Virus record (IMG/VR): IMGVR_UViG_3300005096_000018 | Coordinates: 1 to 37,686 of that record | Source of the DNA: a virus | DNA length: 37,686 nucleotides | Direction: 5' to 3' (one strand) | Shown here: positions 17,250 through 24,934 of the stretch, piece by piece | Layout: every line of letters starts with the position of its first letter | Numbering within the stretch: position 1 is the stretch's first letter | Notes under the pieces: generated by a model | Databases searched by the model: none | What the model saw: only the letters and a program-made list of their open reading frames with translations | Told to the model about the DNA's origin: nothing | Translations under genes and position numbers: made by a program

Positions 17250-17783
17250 TCACTGCTCGCTTAAATAAATCTTTCTTAATTTATTAATCCTATTTTGCCA
17301 ACCATTAGCAAATTGAGCGTTTAATTCTGGGTTCTGCTCAACTAAATTTTTATAATTTTCTTCTCTAACATTTAACAATTGTTCTATTATTTTTTTTACT
17401 CCATTTTTTTTAATAAAATCATTTGTTTTTGTGATGGTTTTTGGTCCTATAATGCCGTCAGGACGGCTTCCAATTATGCCTTGTAATGCTTTAATCGCAT
17501 TTGCCGGGCCTGAATTAACCCCATGATCAAATACTAATGAAGACACCCCGGGCGGCAATTTATTAATTTTAGGTTTTTTATAAAATTCGTCTTTATATAA
17601 ATTAATAACATCTTCAGTAGTTAAATCTTTAACGCTTTTAGCCGGCATTTTTTTTTGTTTTCTGTAATTATCTAAAGTACTCTGCGTAATGCCGTAATTT
17701 GTTAATCCACCTGCTGGATCAACTACCATCCCGCCTTCAAACCCTAATGTTTCGGCTAACATTTTATTGAAATTATTCTGCAT
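17250..17783 (-). CDS. GH108 endolysin (N-acetylmuramidase)
   Basis: 177 residues. N-terminal FEGGMVVDPAGGLTNYGIT holds the catalytic Glu (E16) of glycoside hydrolase family 108, and LPPGVSSLVFDHGVNSGP is the second family motif. The C-terminal part (RPDGIIGPKT) is the peptidoglycan-binding part usual in this family. It cleaves the glycan strand of peptidoglycan. No signal peptide, so a holin or virion delivery is needed. It sits between portal and scaffold instead of in a lysis cassette, so a virion-associated lysin is possible. It overlaps the upstream gene by 11 nt. Confidence 0.85.
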   Translation of the reverse strand: MQNNFNKMLAETLGFEGGMVVDPAGGLTNYGITQSTLDNYRKQKKMPAKSVKDLTTEDVINLYKDEFYKKPKINKLPPGVSSLVFDHGVNSGPANAIKALQGIIGSRPDGIIGPKTITKTNDFIKKNGVKKIIEQLLNVREENYKNLVEQNPELNAQFANGWQNRINKLRKIYLSEQ

Positions 17784-18102
17784 CGTAATATGAGCTTTGT
17801 ATTGTTTCGGGATTATTTATCCCTGATATTTCTTTATTAAGAATAGCTATTTCATTTTCATAATTACTAATAACATTTATAATGCTTAACCCCGCGATCT
17901 TACTTATTCTTAATTCTAACAATTTATTTTGCTCAGTTACGGGTATCATATGCCATGTATCATCAGCATTTTTAAGCAATTTCGCGAAATCGTCAACAAG
18001 GGTTTTAAAGGCGATATTATCTTTCAGGCCATCAACAATAAGCCTGCAATGCTCTTTTCGCTCTATCAATTCTTTTTTTAAAATATCTTTATCATTCACC
18101 AA
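17773..18102 (-). CDS. Small helical protein between portal and endolysin
   Basis: 109 residues, helical, no membrane segment. The start is non-ATG: TTG at 18102 or GTG at 18099, both downstream of SD GGAGG and inside the end of the portal gene. Small proteins in this spot are common in P22-like and SU10-like clusters, but their function is not established. Confidence 0.65.
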   Translation of the reverse strand: MVNDKDILKKELIERKEHCRLIVDGLKDNIAFKTLVDDFAKLLKNADDTWHMIPVTEQNKLLELRISKIAGLSIINVISNYENEIAILNKEISGINNPETIQSSYYDAE

Positions 18103-20110
18103 TTAAAGCCTCCGCCTCAGCTGTTTCTTTAACAGCGGTTCGTGTTTCTTTTGCTCCTCTTGCCTCAAGATCAGGGTAAATCCCTATAGATTGTAAAACC
18201 TGTGCCTGCTCTGATTCTGTTAAATCTGCCATTGCCATTTTAATCCTGTCTGCCGGAGACTGCTCTTGCTGTTGAGGGTTTTTATTTATATATTCTTCCC
18301 AGTTTTCAACTTCTAATTCTTTAAAAAATCTACGCAAACCAGCGGCCATTTGTGCCGGCCCGACAAGTCCGGCCTGCAAATATATCGGGTTTGTTGTCGC
18401 CATTAATATTTGTTGAGCTTTTTGCATTTTTATCTGTGGGTTTGTATTTGTATCATTGCCACGGACTGTAATAGTGTATTTGCCCTGAATCTCCTCTTTT
18501 GTGAGTTTAATTGTTTCGCCTTGTGTTGAATCGCCGAAATAATTAAACTCATATTCATCAGAACCTAGTTTGCTCCATAAATTAAAGATCATGTTAAATA
18601 ATTTAGAAAATTGTTCAATAAACATTGCGGCGTCTAAAGAAAAAACCTGATTCGCGTTTTGCTGTTGCAATTGCACTTCACCTAATGTCCGCGGTTCTCG
18701 TCTATTAATTTGAGATTGCAGGGTAAAATCAATTTGTCCGACCATTTCTTCAATTTGGCTTTGTAAAATTTGCTGTTCACGCTCATAAGAAAATTCGACG
18801 TTTGGATTATGGGTATTTAAAACCCGAATAGTGTCTTCAAGCGGGTTTAATCCGTTAACAGGAATTGCCTGCGCTGGTGAGGCGCCGACATTAGAAGGAT
18901 TAATCATTCCGGCCCTATAAATTATTGTCGGCGCATTACGCATGGTCTGGTAATCAATTTTCATATTATGCTGAACATCTATCTCTTTAACCAAATCTTC
19001 TAAAATTTCTCCTAAGCCTCTATGCGCAAACCATCTATCGTCAATTAATTCATAAAATAATTTAACAAAAGGATATTCCCCGCTGAATGAATCCATTCTC
19101 GCGCGTCTTGCTACTTTGCGAAAATCAGGGAAAGACGTTACTTTAGCTTTTACTTTCTGTCCATTCCCGTCTATATCTAACCACCCATAGGTTTCCCATA
19201 CTCTGACTAAAGAATTTGACTCATTAAGCCTTTCTATGCCCTCTCTTGTGTTTTTTTGCATATCAGTAAGTTTATTATTCTCGGTTCCTTTTAGCGCTGA
19301 AATGTCTTCAATAACTTCTGGATTCCATCCCTTTTCTTCTGCGTTTATTTTTATTTGATGTAAAGGAAGGAAAAATTCATGTGTAATAGAAACAGCTTCT
19401 TGCGGGTCATAACCTGATTCTGTAGGAACATAAACTCTTTCAGGAGAAACTAAAGCGACGTCCGGGGAATCATAAATAATATCTTTAACCAAAAATTCAA
19501 CTTCATCTTTCCCTGAAAGAATTTCCTTAACCACAAAATCTAAAACTTTTAAATTGTCTTCAGCTACCATATCACCCATATCAACATTAACTTTAGAAAT
19601 AATTGCCTGAATTATATCTTCTGTTTTGGTATTAATGTCAAATAACTGCACAAGTTCTTCAATAGACAATTTCTTAATATCAAACTTTTCTTCTCTTTTG
19701 ACGACTTCAATTCTCCAAAAAGGTTTTAACAGATAAAATCCTTTTTCTAACGCCTGATCAATCGCAATAATACCTTTTGACTTAAACGACATAACATCCA
19801 TGATAAGATGATCAAGAAACTTTTCTATTTTTTTAGCCGTATCCCAATCGCCAGACGGGGAAGGCACAACATTTACAATAGGCCTTATTCCAAAAATCGT
19901 ATTGACTAAAGCCGCTTTTAGTTTACGCAGCTTTATCTCAACAGTAGGCATGCGAATGTTAGACGAGCCAATAAAGGGAAAAGTTTTCGTTTTCTTTATT
20001 CGCATCCTTAGCTTATGCCATTTATTTTGATTAGATGACCATGTAGCGGTGTTGCCAATCGATTCCTGGATTTGTTTTTCTATATCAGAAAAAAGATTTT
20101 CGTTTCCCAT
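18092..20110 (-). CDS. Portal protein
   Basis: 672 residues, the size of podovirus portals. Regions typical of the family: an N-terminal clip/wing with SSNIRMPTVEIKLRKLKA, a central WRIEV..., then HRGLGEILEDLVKEIDVQHNM and the helical RREPRTLGEVQLQQQNANQ stretch leading to the crown. It forms the dodecameric DNA channel at the capsid vertex and docks the terminase. SD AAGGAT precedes the ATG. It is separated from terminase by two small genes. Confidence 0.85.
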   Translation of the reverse strand: MGNENLFSDIEKQIQESIGNTATWSSNQNKWHKLRMRIKKTKTFPFIGSSNIRMPTVEIKLRKLKAALVNTIFGIRPIVNVVPSPSGDWDTAKKIEKFLDHLIMDVMSFKSKGIIAIDQALEKGFYLLKPFWRIEVVKREEKFDIKKLSIEELVQLFDINTKTEDIIQAIISKVNVDMGDMVAEDNLKVLDFVVKEILSGKDEVEFLVKDIIYDSPDVALVSPERVYVPTESGYDPQEAVSITHEFFLPLHQIKINAEEKGWNPEVIEDISALKGTENNKLTDMQKNTREGIERLNESNSLVRVWETYGWLDIDGNGQKVKAKVTSFPDFRKVARRARMDSFSGEYPFVKLFYELIDDRWFAHRGLGEILEDLVKEIDVQHNMKIDYQTMRNAPTIIYRAGMINPSNVGASPAQAIPVNGLNPLEDTIRVLNTHNPNVEFSYEREQQILQSQIEEMVGQIDFTLQSQINRREPRTLGEVQLQQQNANQVFSLDAAMFIEQFSKLFNMIFNLWSKLGSDEYEFNYFGDSTQGETIKLTKEEIQGKYTITVRGNDTNTNPQIKMQKAQQILMATTNPIYLQAGLVGPAQMAAGLRRFFKELEVENWEEYINKNPQQQEQSPADRIKMAMADLTESEQAQVLQSIGIYPDLEARGAKETRTAVKETAEAEALIGE

Positions 20111-20119
20111 AGATATCCT

Positions 20120-20689
20120 TTATACGAATGCCTTTTCTTTCATTATATTATTCCCAGGATAGGCAAAAATTTTTTTTGCACCCTGTAGCATTGCTATATT
20201 ATAATGAATGCCTAAAAAATCACATATCCTAAATAGCTCTCTTTCGGGGTAAATTACTAATTCTTCAAAGCTAACATTTAAAATTTTATCAGGCCTCTTT
20301 TCTCTCATTATAAAATAACAAGATTGCGCAAATTCCCATATTTTTTTTGCGCCATAGCTATTTTTAATTTTCCCACGCTTTAAAATGCTTTTATAATACC
20401 CGCTAAATTTTCTTGTTAGCCATATTATAAAATAATCGTCAATTAAAGACGTAATATCTTGTTTTTTAGCTTCTGACAAAATAAACAGTTCAATAGGAAT
20501 TTTATTCCCCCAGATTAATTTTTCTTCATTTTTTAACTTTTCCCATTCATGTTTCCATTTTTCAATTGATTTATCTCTCCATTGGAATTTTTCAAACTCA
20601 ACATTTACCTCATCATTACTATTAATTAATGAATGCAGTAAAGAGCTCCCTGAATATCCATTCCCCAAAATCAAAAAATCTTTTTTCAT
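20120..20689 (-). CDS. Small sulfotransferase-like enzyme
   Basis: 189 residues. FLILGNGYSGSSLLHSLI matches the P-loop-like 5'-phosphosulfate loop of sulfotransferases that binds PAPS. LTRKFSGYYKSILKR matches the 3'-phosphate-binding Arg/Ser motif. VSFEELVIYPERELFRICDFLGI is the usual C-terminal motif. It is shorter than typical members (about 250-300 residues). The ATG overlaps the stop of the preceding gene (ATGA). Placed between terminase and portal, it would most simply sulfate a glycan or Tyr on virion or surface material, perhaps with the glycosyltransferase. The substrate is unknown. Confidence 0.75.
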   Translation of the reverse strand: MKKDFLILGNGYSGSSLLHSLINSNDEVNVEFEKFQWRDKSIEKWKHEWEKLKNEEKLIWGNKIPIELFILSEAKKQDITSLIDDYFIIWLTRKFSGYYKSILKRGKIKNSYGAKKIWEFAQSCYFIMREKRPDKILNVSFEELVIYPERELFRICDFLGIHYNIAMLQGAKKIFAYPGNNIMKEKAFV

Positions 20690-20841
20690 TCGCTAATGTA
20701 CTTTTTTAATTCATTTGTACTATCAACAGAATTGTTTCTCTTGCTAATATTATCATTGTCATTTAATTTATTTGTTAATATTTTAATTTGGTTTTCTAAA
20801 TACTCAATATACTGCTTATCATTCATAAATTCCGGTCTCAT
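20686..20841 (-). CDS. 51-residue coiled-coil-like protein
   Basis: Starts MRPEFMNDKQ after an excellent SD (AAAGGAG). The middle (YIEYLENQIKILTNKLND) has a heptad-like pattern. It lies between terminase large subunit and sulfotransferase, whose ATG overlaps its stop. Function unknown. Confidence 0.65.
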   Translation of the reverse strand: MRPEFMNDKQYIEYLENQIKILTNKLNDNDNISKRNNSVDSTNELKKYISE

Positions 20842-20855
20842 AATATCTCCTTTCT

Positions 20856-22307
20856 TTAATATTCTATACCATAACAGGCTTTTTGTCTAAAAAAAACATC
20901 ATTTTGCTCTTTTTTTTCAACAGTATCAACAAAACGAACCCCAGGAGTTAATATCTGTTCTGCATAACACATTGAATCCACAATATCGTCCCATCTGCTG
21001 CTTCCTATTTCTAAAAGCTCTTCACGGGCTTCAATATGAGCTACATTTATAAAATATTTGCCCTGTTCAAATAATGGTTGCAATGCAGCGACTATTCTAT
21101 CAGATTTTCTTCTTTTAGTTACCCCTGACACAGTAGTATAAACGTTTTTAAGCTCCTTAAACGGTACTCCAAGACCTCTTTCCATGGCTTTTTCAGTGCT
21201 TTTATTAAAAAAATCAATCTCGCGCCCTCCAGGAACGCCTACTGCTGTAATAATGCCTTTATTACGCACATACATATTTAAATACTGATCGATAAAATCT
21301 CCTTGCGGTGCGTGTGTTCTGATATAATCAATTAAATATCTGTTATTATTAACATCAATTCCTACTAATACCGCTACCTTATAGTCAGCCTGATCATGAT
21401 CTTTATACGCCGGGTCTATAGCCATAACGGCGGCCATTTGTGCCGGCAATTCAGTCCAATACTTTATCATTTCGTCTTTAAGCGGACTGGCCTCATCAGC
21501 CTTTGGGTCATTCATATATTCATTCGCAAATGCTGTAGTGCCTATTGTAGCTTTACGTTCCTGTAGCCATTCATGTGTCCTTGCTTGCGGCCATAACTCA
21601 TTTCCAGCCTTCTGTTCTTCCCCTACATACGCTCTATATCTTCGTTTTATCCATTTATTTGGCATATTTAAAAGATCATTAAGTAGGCTCAACTGATGTA
21701 AAATTGTTCCTATTAAAAGCATCTGCCCGCCCGGCAATAAAGTGTTTAAGCAGGCTTTAAATAGCCAATTCTTTAACTTTTTTCTTTGCTCTTCGCTAAC
21801 CACGCCTTCATCTGTCTCTATATCATCTAAAATTATACAATCAGGCCTAAATCCACGAATCTGTCCGCCTGCACCTTTTGCCCTTAAATTTATCAATGTA
21901 TTGTCAGGATGCTTTATCATTAAATGATTTTCAGTCCATTTATCACTCTTTAAATCCCCCCATCCAGCCAATACATAAGGACTGCTCTCTAAAGACATTT
22001 TTATATATCTCATATGCTCAACAGCTAACGTCTCACTCGCTGAAATTATACAAATATCTGTTCTTTTTTTAAACAACGCAAGCCATAAAGGATATACCTT
22101 TGCTACAATAGAACTTTTCGCAAATCCTCTAGGCGCGGCTAACGCCAGTAACTCTTCTTTCATAATTAAATCATAAATCTCATAATGAAATAACGGCATT
22201 TCGTTTGTTACTAAATCTTTGCATACAACTTTAGCAAACGTACTGATATCCTCTTCCATGGAAACATATATTTCTTTATACCGCTCTTTGTCATCAGACT
22301 TAATCAT
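20856..22307 (-). CDS. terL: Terminase large subunit (packaging ATPase/nuclease)
   Basis: 483 residues. Walker A-type loop APRGFAKSS (58-66), Walker B CIILDDIE (157-164) and the coupling region GTILHQLSLL (about 200-209) mark the ATPase. The RNase H-like nuclease begins MAIDPAYKDHD (first acidic residue D298) and ends near WDDIVDSMCYAEQ. It powers DNA packaging and cuts concatemers. The ATG overlaps the upstream small gene by 8 nt. Length and domain order are normal. Confidence 0.92.
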   Translation of the reverse strand: MIKSDDKERYKEIYVSMEEDISTFAKVVCKDLVTNEMPLFHYEIYDLIMKEELLALAAPRGFAKSSIVAKVYPLWLALFKKRTDICIISASETLAVEHMRYIKMSLESSPYVLAGWGDLKSDKWTENHLMIKHPDNTLINLRAKGAGGQIRGFRPDCIILDDIETDEGVVSEEQRKKLKNWLFKACLNTLLPGGQMLLIGTILHQLSLLNDLLNMPNKWIKRRYRAYVGEEQKAGNELWPQARTHEWLQERKATIGTTAFANEYMNDPKADEASPLKDEMIKYWTELPAQMAAVMAIDPAYKDHDQADYKVAVLVGIDVNNNRYLIDYIRTHAPQGDFIDQYLNMYVRNKGIITAVGVPGGREIDFFNKSTEKAMERGLGVPFKELKNVYTTVSGVTKRRKSDRIVAALQPLFEQGKYFINVAHIEAREELLEIGSSRWDDIVDSMCYAEQILTPGVRFVDTVEKKEQNDVFFRQKACYGIEY

Positions 22308-22461
22308 CGCTTACCTGTGTTATTAATATCTTGAATTTAACTTTTCCTTTCTTTGTTACTTCATACAGCCCGTCCTGTAAATAAGCATAAATACATCTTG
22401 TAAATTCTCTTAAATTTACTCTTATTGGAACGTCAAATACTGTTTGCTCTTCTTGTTTCAT
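22300..22461 (-). CDS. 53-residue protein coupled to terminase
   Basis: Open frame starting MKQEEQTVFD and ending VSDD, overlapping the terL start by 8 nt, which favours coupled translation. It contains one Cys and a beta-like C-terminus (KKGKVKFKILIT). No good SD is visible, so the call rests on length, overlap and composition. Function unknown. Confidence 0.5.
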   Translation of the reverse strand: MKQEEQTVFDVPIRVNLREFTRCIYAYLQDGLYEVTKKGKVKFKILITQVSDD

Positions 22462-22549
22462 TGTTTTGTCATGTCAAAAGCTGGGGGTTGTGGGTTTTAG
22501 TGGGGGGGGTATATGTCTATCTAAAGTGCCCCAGGGGCCCTTAACCCTC

Positions 22550-22578
22550 TTACATAAAACGTTACACATACTTGTAAT
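22550..22578 (+). promoter_or_regulatory. Possible promoter for the CRISPR-like repeat RNA
   Basis: TTACAT, a 17-nt spacer and TGTAAT resemble a sigma70 promoter pointing at the single CRISPR-like repeat 25 nt downstream. The match is modest and no transcript is known, so this is tentative. Confidence 0.3.
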
Positions 22579-22603
22579 AATTAATCGGCATCTGGACAAT
22601 ATC

Positions 22604-22635
22604 GTCGCCCATCGTGCAGGAGCGTGGATTGAAAC
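22604..22635 (+). CRISPR. Solitary type I-C-like CRISPR repeat (no array)
   Basis: A single 32-nt unit, the exact length of type I-C repeats. It starts GTCGCCC and ends GTGGATTGAAAC, the conserved 3' end of I-C repeats. The stem is imperfect (CGC/GCG with a mismatch). No second copy is found within a spacer distance and no cas genes are present. A small hairpin (CGCTA/TAGCG) follows at once. Its antisense translation gives the well-known spurious peptide VSIHAPAR. Phages are known to carry solitary repeat units that act as RNA anti-CRISPRs by diverting Cas proteins; that role is inferred here. Confidence 0.7.
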
Positions 22636-22667
22636 AAACGCTAACAATAAAATAGCGCAACCATCCA

Positions 22668-23375
22668 TCAACGCTTATCATTACTTAAGCTCCCGACGAC
22701 GCTATCACATCTCCCCGACGCTACAGTTAAGCGATCATTACTGTCACCACTAACGTCACCGTTACCGCTCTCTACTCTAATACTACGCAACTGATCAATA
22801 ACAGCCTTTGGCCGCTTAACGTCCTCAAGTTTTAAATTTTCATTTTGAAAAACTTGAAAAATCGCAATGTTGCCTGCTGTAGACTTATCTCTAAACATCC
22901 CACGCTCTTTGCCAAGCAATTCATTCGCCCTAATCTTGTCCGAATCCTTAGCATTCTCGTCGAGAGCAATTTTTTTTAAATTATTTTCAATCCACGTCGG
23001 GGTAATTAAATCCTGCTGCTTATATCTCGCCGTCTCCTCAAGAATAATCGCCTTAATATTAGCCGACCGCTTAAGTCTTGACGCAGTAACGCAACAATTA
23101 TTATCAGCATAACCAGCAGATCGAGCCGCAGCAGTTGCCTTATTACCATTACGTACGTAATAATGTACGTATAAATTTTGCAAATTAGAGAGTCCTTTAT
23201 AACGATGCACTTCCTCCGGCAGGTCGTCATTAATCGCTGCCCGGATATTATCATCTAACTGCTTCTGCTGCTTAGACTTAGCAATCTCTTCTTTTTTTTT
23301 AATCGCGGCTAACTGCTGAGCCCTAATAAGGTCACGCTTAGCCTGTCCGGACATGTCACGTTTTCTGATCGTCAT
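22668..23375 (-). CDS. terS: Terminase small subunit
   Basis: 235 residues. A basic, Gln/Lys-rich helical N-terminus precedes the DNA-binding core LYVHYYVRNGNKATAAARSAGY, the classic helix-turn-helix of phage terminase small subunits (substitution of GNATQAAIRAGYS-like motifs). The C-terminal 50 residues are low-complexity and come from DNA with internal repeats (22671-22770). It recognises the packaging site and loads TerL. It is the first gene of the late leftward block. Confidence 0.8.
   Translation of the reverse strand: MTIRKRDMSGQAKRDLIRAQQLAAIKKKEEIAKSKQQKQLDDNIRAAINDDLPEEVHRYKGLSNLQNLYVHYYVRNGNKATAAARSAGYADNNCCVTASRLKRSANIKAIILEETARYKQQDLITPTWIENNLKKIALDENAKDSDKIRANELLGKERGMFRDKSTAGNIAIFQVFQNENLKLEDVKRPKAVIDQLRSIRVESGNGDVSGDSNDRLTVASGRCDSVVGSLSNDKR
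22671..22770. repeat. Short repeats in the 3' end of the terminase small gene; candidate packaging site
   Basis: On the plus strand ATCATTACT occurs twice (about 22677 and 22735), TTAAGC twice, CGACGCTA twice and GTCACC twice within 100 bp. Packaging sites (pac/cos) often lie in or next to the small-subunit gene and contain short iterated binding sites. A nearby run of eight G (22502-22509) is also unusual. No cleavage site can be read from sequence alone. Confidence 0.35.
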
Positions 23376-23450
23376 TTTTTAATAAGATACAGTAACCGCC
23401 AGACGTCAATATTAACCGGCGTATCTGTATCGCTCGTTACAACTGTACTA

Positions 23451-23479
23451 TCAGTATCATATATTTTGTAATTTGTCAA
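23451..23479 (-). promoter_or_regulatory. Possible late promoter ahead of terS
   Basis: TTGACA at 23474-23479 is a perfect -35, but the best -10 candidates (TACTGA at 17 nt or GATACT at 15 nt) are weak, as expected of a promoter needing an activator. It points to terS and the structural block. Confidence 0.4.
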
Positions 23480-23627
23480 ACATGTTTTTTATAGCGTCGA
23501 GGATTTTTTAGGTTTTTGTTTTTTGTTTTTAATGTATTTTGTATGTTGTTTGTTTTTATACGATTAGATGATTTTTGTTTTGTCTGTCGGCGAGGCAAGT
23601 TTTTTTAAAAAAATATTAAAATAACTC
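23480..23627. other. AT-rich, C-poor intergenic region between divergent promoters
   Basis: No gene is seen. Plus-strand bases about 23507-23563 contain only G, T and A with T runs (GGTTTTTG, TTTTTTG, TTGTTTG) and almost no C. Such strand asymmetry and low melting stability fit a DNA-unwinding element or a replication start, or simply an A-tract region upstream of the promoters. No iterons were found. Confidence 0.35.
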
Positions 23628-23655
23628 TTGACATATGTACAATACATGCTATACT
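23628..23655 (+). promoter_or_regulatory. Strong rightward early promoter with internal inverted repeat
   Basis: TTGACA (23628-23633), 16-nt spacer, TATACT (23650-23655). Between the boxes lies ATGTA-CAA-TACAT (23636-23648), a perfect 5-bp inverted repeat that could be an operator. The start region TTAGGTGAGAGA (23660-23671) is shared with the second early promoter at 24096. Confidence 0.8.
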
Positions 23656-23706
23656 ATCATTAGGTGAGAGAGAGGCAATCATGCCGCTCAAAAAAAAGGA
23701 GGAAAA

Positions 23707-23892
23707 ATGAAAAACACTAAATACAACGTTATTCCAGGCAACAATCCATACAATATCTATCAGTTGACAGCACGTACAGATAATGGAGCGCGGAAACAAG
23801 CAAAAAAATTGGCCGCAGAAAAAAACTGGAACGATTACTCTATTTGTTTTTTCCGCGAATCAGACGGTTGCCGAGGATTTATTGATAATTAA
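23707..23892 (+). CDS. First early gene, small hypothetical protein
   Basis: 61 residues, SD AAAGGAGG before the ATG, directly under the strong early promoter. Basic middle (RKQAKKLAAEKNW) and aromatic residues. As the first early product it could be a host-takeover protein, but that is position-based inference. The 260 nt after it (23893-24153) hold no gene I can support, only the next promoter. Confidence 0.7.
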   Translation: MKNTKYNVIPGNNPYNIYQLTARTDNGARKQAKKLAAEKNWNDYSICFFRESDGCRGFIDN

Positions 23893-24095
23893 TTTCAAAA
23901 AAAGCGGTGGCCTCTGTAATCAAGACTAGGATGTTAGAGCGTCGACAGTCCTCATATGATATGGTGTCAAGATTGTGATCCGGAAGATTAAAATAAATGC
24001 ATAATGAAAGGGATAATTAAAGAATGACTTTGATAGAATGAAGAAGGGATTTTCTCACATTTGAAAGAAATAATGAAAAAAAATAAATAAATCGC

Positions 24096-24124
24096 TTGAC
24101 AAAAAAAAGAAACCATGGTAGGCT
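24096..24124 (+). promoter_or_regulatory. Second rightward early promoter
   Basis: TTGACA (24096-24101), 17-nt spacer, TAGGCT as a weak -10. The downstream sequence TTAGGTGAGAGA (24129-24140) repeats that of the first early promoter at almost the same distance from the -10, which supports a real, co-regulated start site. Confidence 0.6.
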
Positions 24125-24153
24125 TGTTTTAGGTGAGAGAAAAAGGAGGCCAT

Positions 24154-24465
24154 ATGAAATCAATAAACGAATTAATCCAGAACGACCCGAACGTAGCAGA
24201 AGCGTTTAAAAAAGTTGTTGAGCCTGACTACAGAGAACTGTTAATTGAAACAAAGTTAAAGATTTACGAGCAGTACTTGAAAACAATCAGCGACGAAGAG
24301 CTTGATTATGAAATATCAACAAGAGGGGTTTTGCTTGATAGCGAGATTGATTTTTTTGATAATAGCGCCAAAAGAAAATTTTTAATAGATTTTGCGAGTG
24401 AGGTCTTGTTTGATAACCCGGAAACTGAATTAATTGATTATAACAGGATATATTTTTGGAGGTGA
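24154..24465 (+). CDS. Hypothetical acidic early protein
   Basis: 103 residues from MKSINELIQN, chosen because AAGGAGG precedes it; the frame opens 7 codons earlier. Acidic and helical (SDEELDYEIS, DSEIDFFDN). No recognised family. It is the first gene of the recombination block. Confidence 0.65.
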   Translation: MKSINELIQNDPNVAEAFKKVVEPDYRELLIETKLKIYEQYLKTISDEELDYEISTRGVLLDSEIDFFDNSAKRKFLIDFASEVLFDNPETELIDYNRIYFWR

Positions 24466-24469
24466 AATA

Positions 24470-24934
24470 ATGTCTCGAATTTTAAAATTTAGAGCTTGGG
24501 ATAAAATAAATAAAGAAATGATTAATTTTTGTGATCCATATTTTACAGATTTTTATACTTTTGAAGCAGACAGGGGCGGGGGAGGATTATATTTTTTGCA
24601 TAATGTTAAAAATAAGCGTGAATTATCAGGGCAAGATTTTATTTTAATGCAATTTACAGGCCGAAAAGACAAGAATGGCGTTGATGTTTTTGATGGTGAC
24701 ATCGTGAAATTTTATTGTGATGATTTTGCTATTGCAAGTTATTATAATGGAATAATCACGTATGATGATGAAAATCTTTTTTATAGGATACATAAGATTA
24801 GCTTTGTTGACGATGGCTTTAAATATCCATTGCATTATTATAAAAATATTGAAGTAATCGGGAATATTTATGAAGATAAATACAAACATTTATGGGATAA
24901 GGGGGAAAAATGGAAAAAGAATTACAAACAGTAA
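24470..24934 (+). CDS. YopX family protein
   Basis: 154 residues from MSRILKFRAWD, with SD GGAGGTG. FRAWDKINKEMI, MQFTGRKDKNGVDVFDGDIV and EVIGNIYED are the three conserved blocks of the YopX family, common in phage early regions. Its function is unknown. The last 25 nt overlap the next gene. Confidence 0.85.
   Translation: MSRILKFRAWDKINKEMINFCDPYFTDFYTFEADRGGGGLYFLHNVKNKRELSGQDFILMQFTGRKDKNGVDVFDGDIVKFYCDDFAIASYYNGIITYDDENLFYRIHKISFVDDGFKYPLHYYKNIEVIGNIYEDKYKHLWDKGEKWKKNYKQ

Noticed and set aside
22474-22671. 65-residue minus-strand ORF containing VSIHAPAR
   Set aside because: This peptide is the well-known translation of a type I-C CRISPR repeat in antisense; the ORF has no SD and no protein-like composition.
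22604-22770. CRISPR array
   Set aside because: Only one repeat is present. No second copy, even degenerate, lies at spacer distance on either side.
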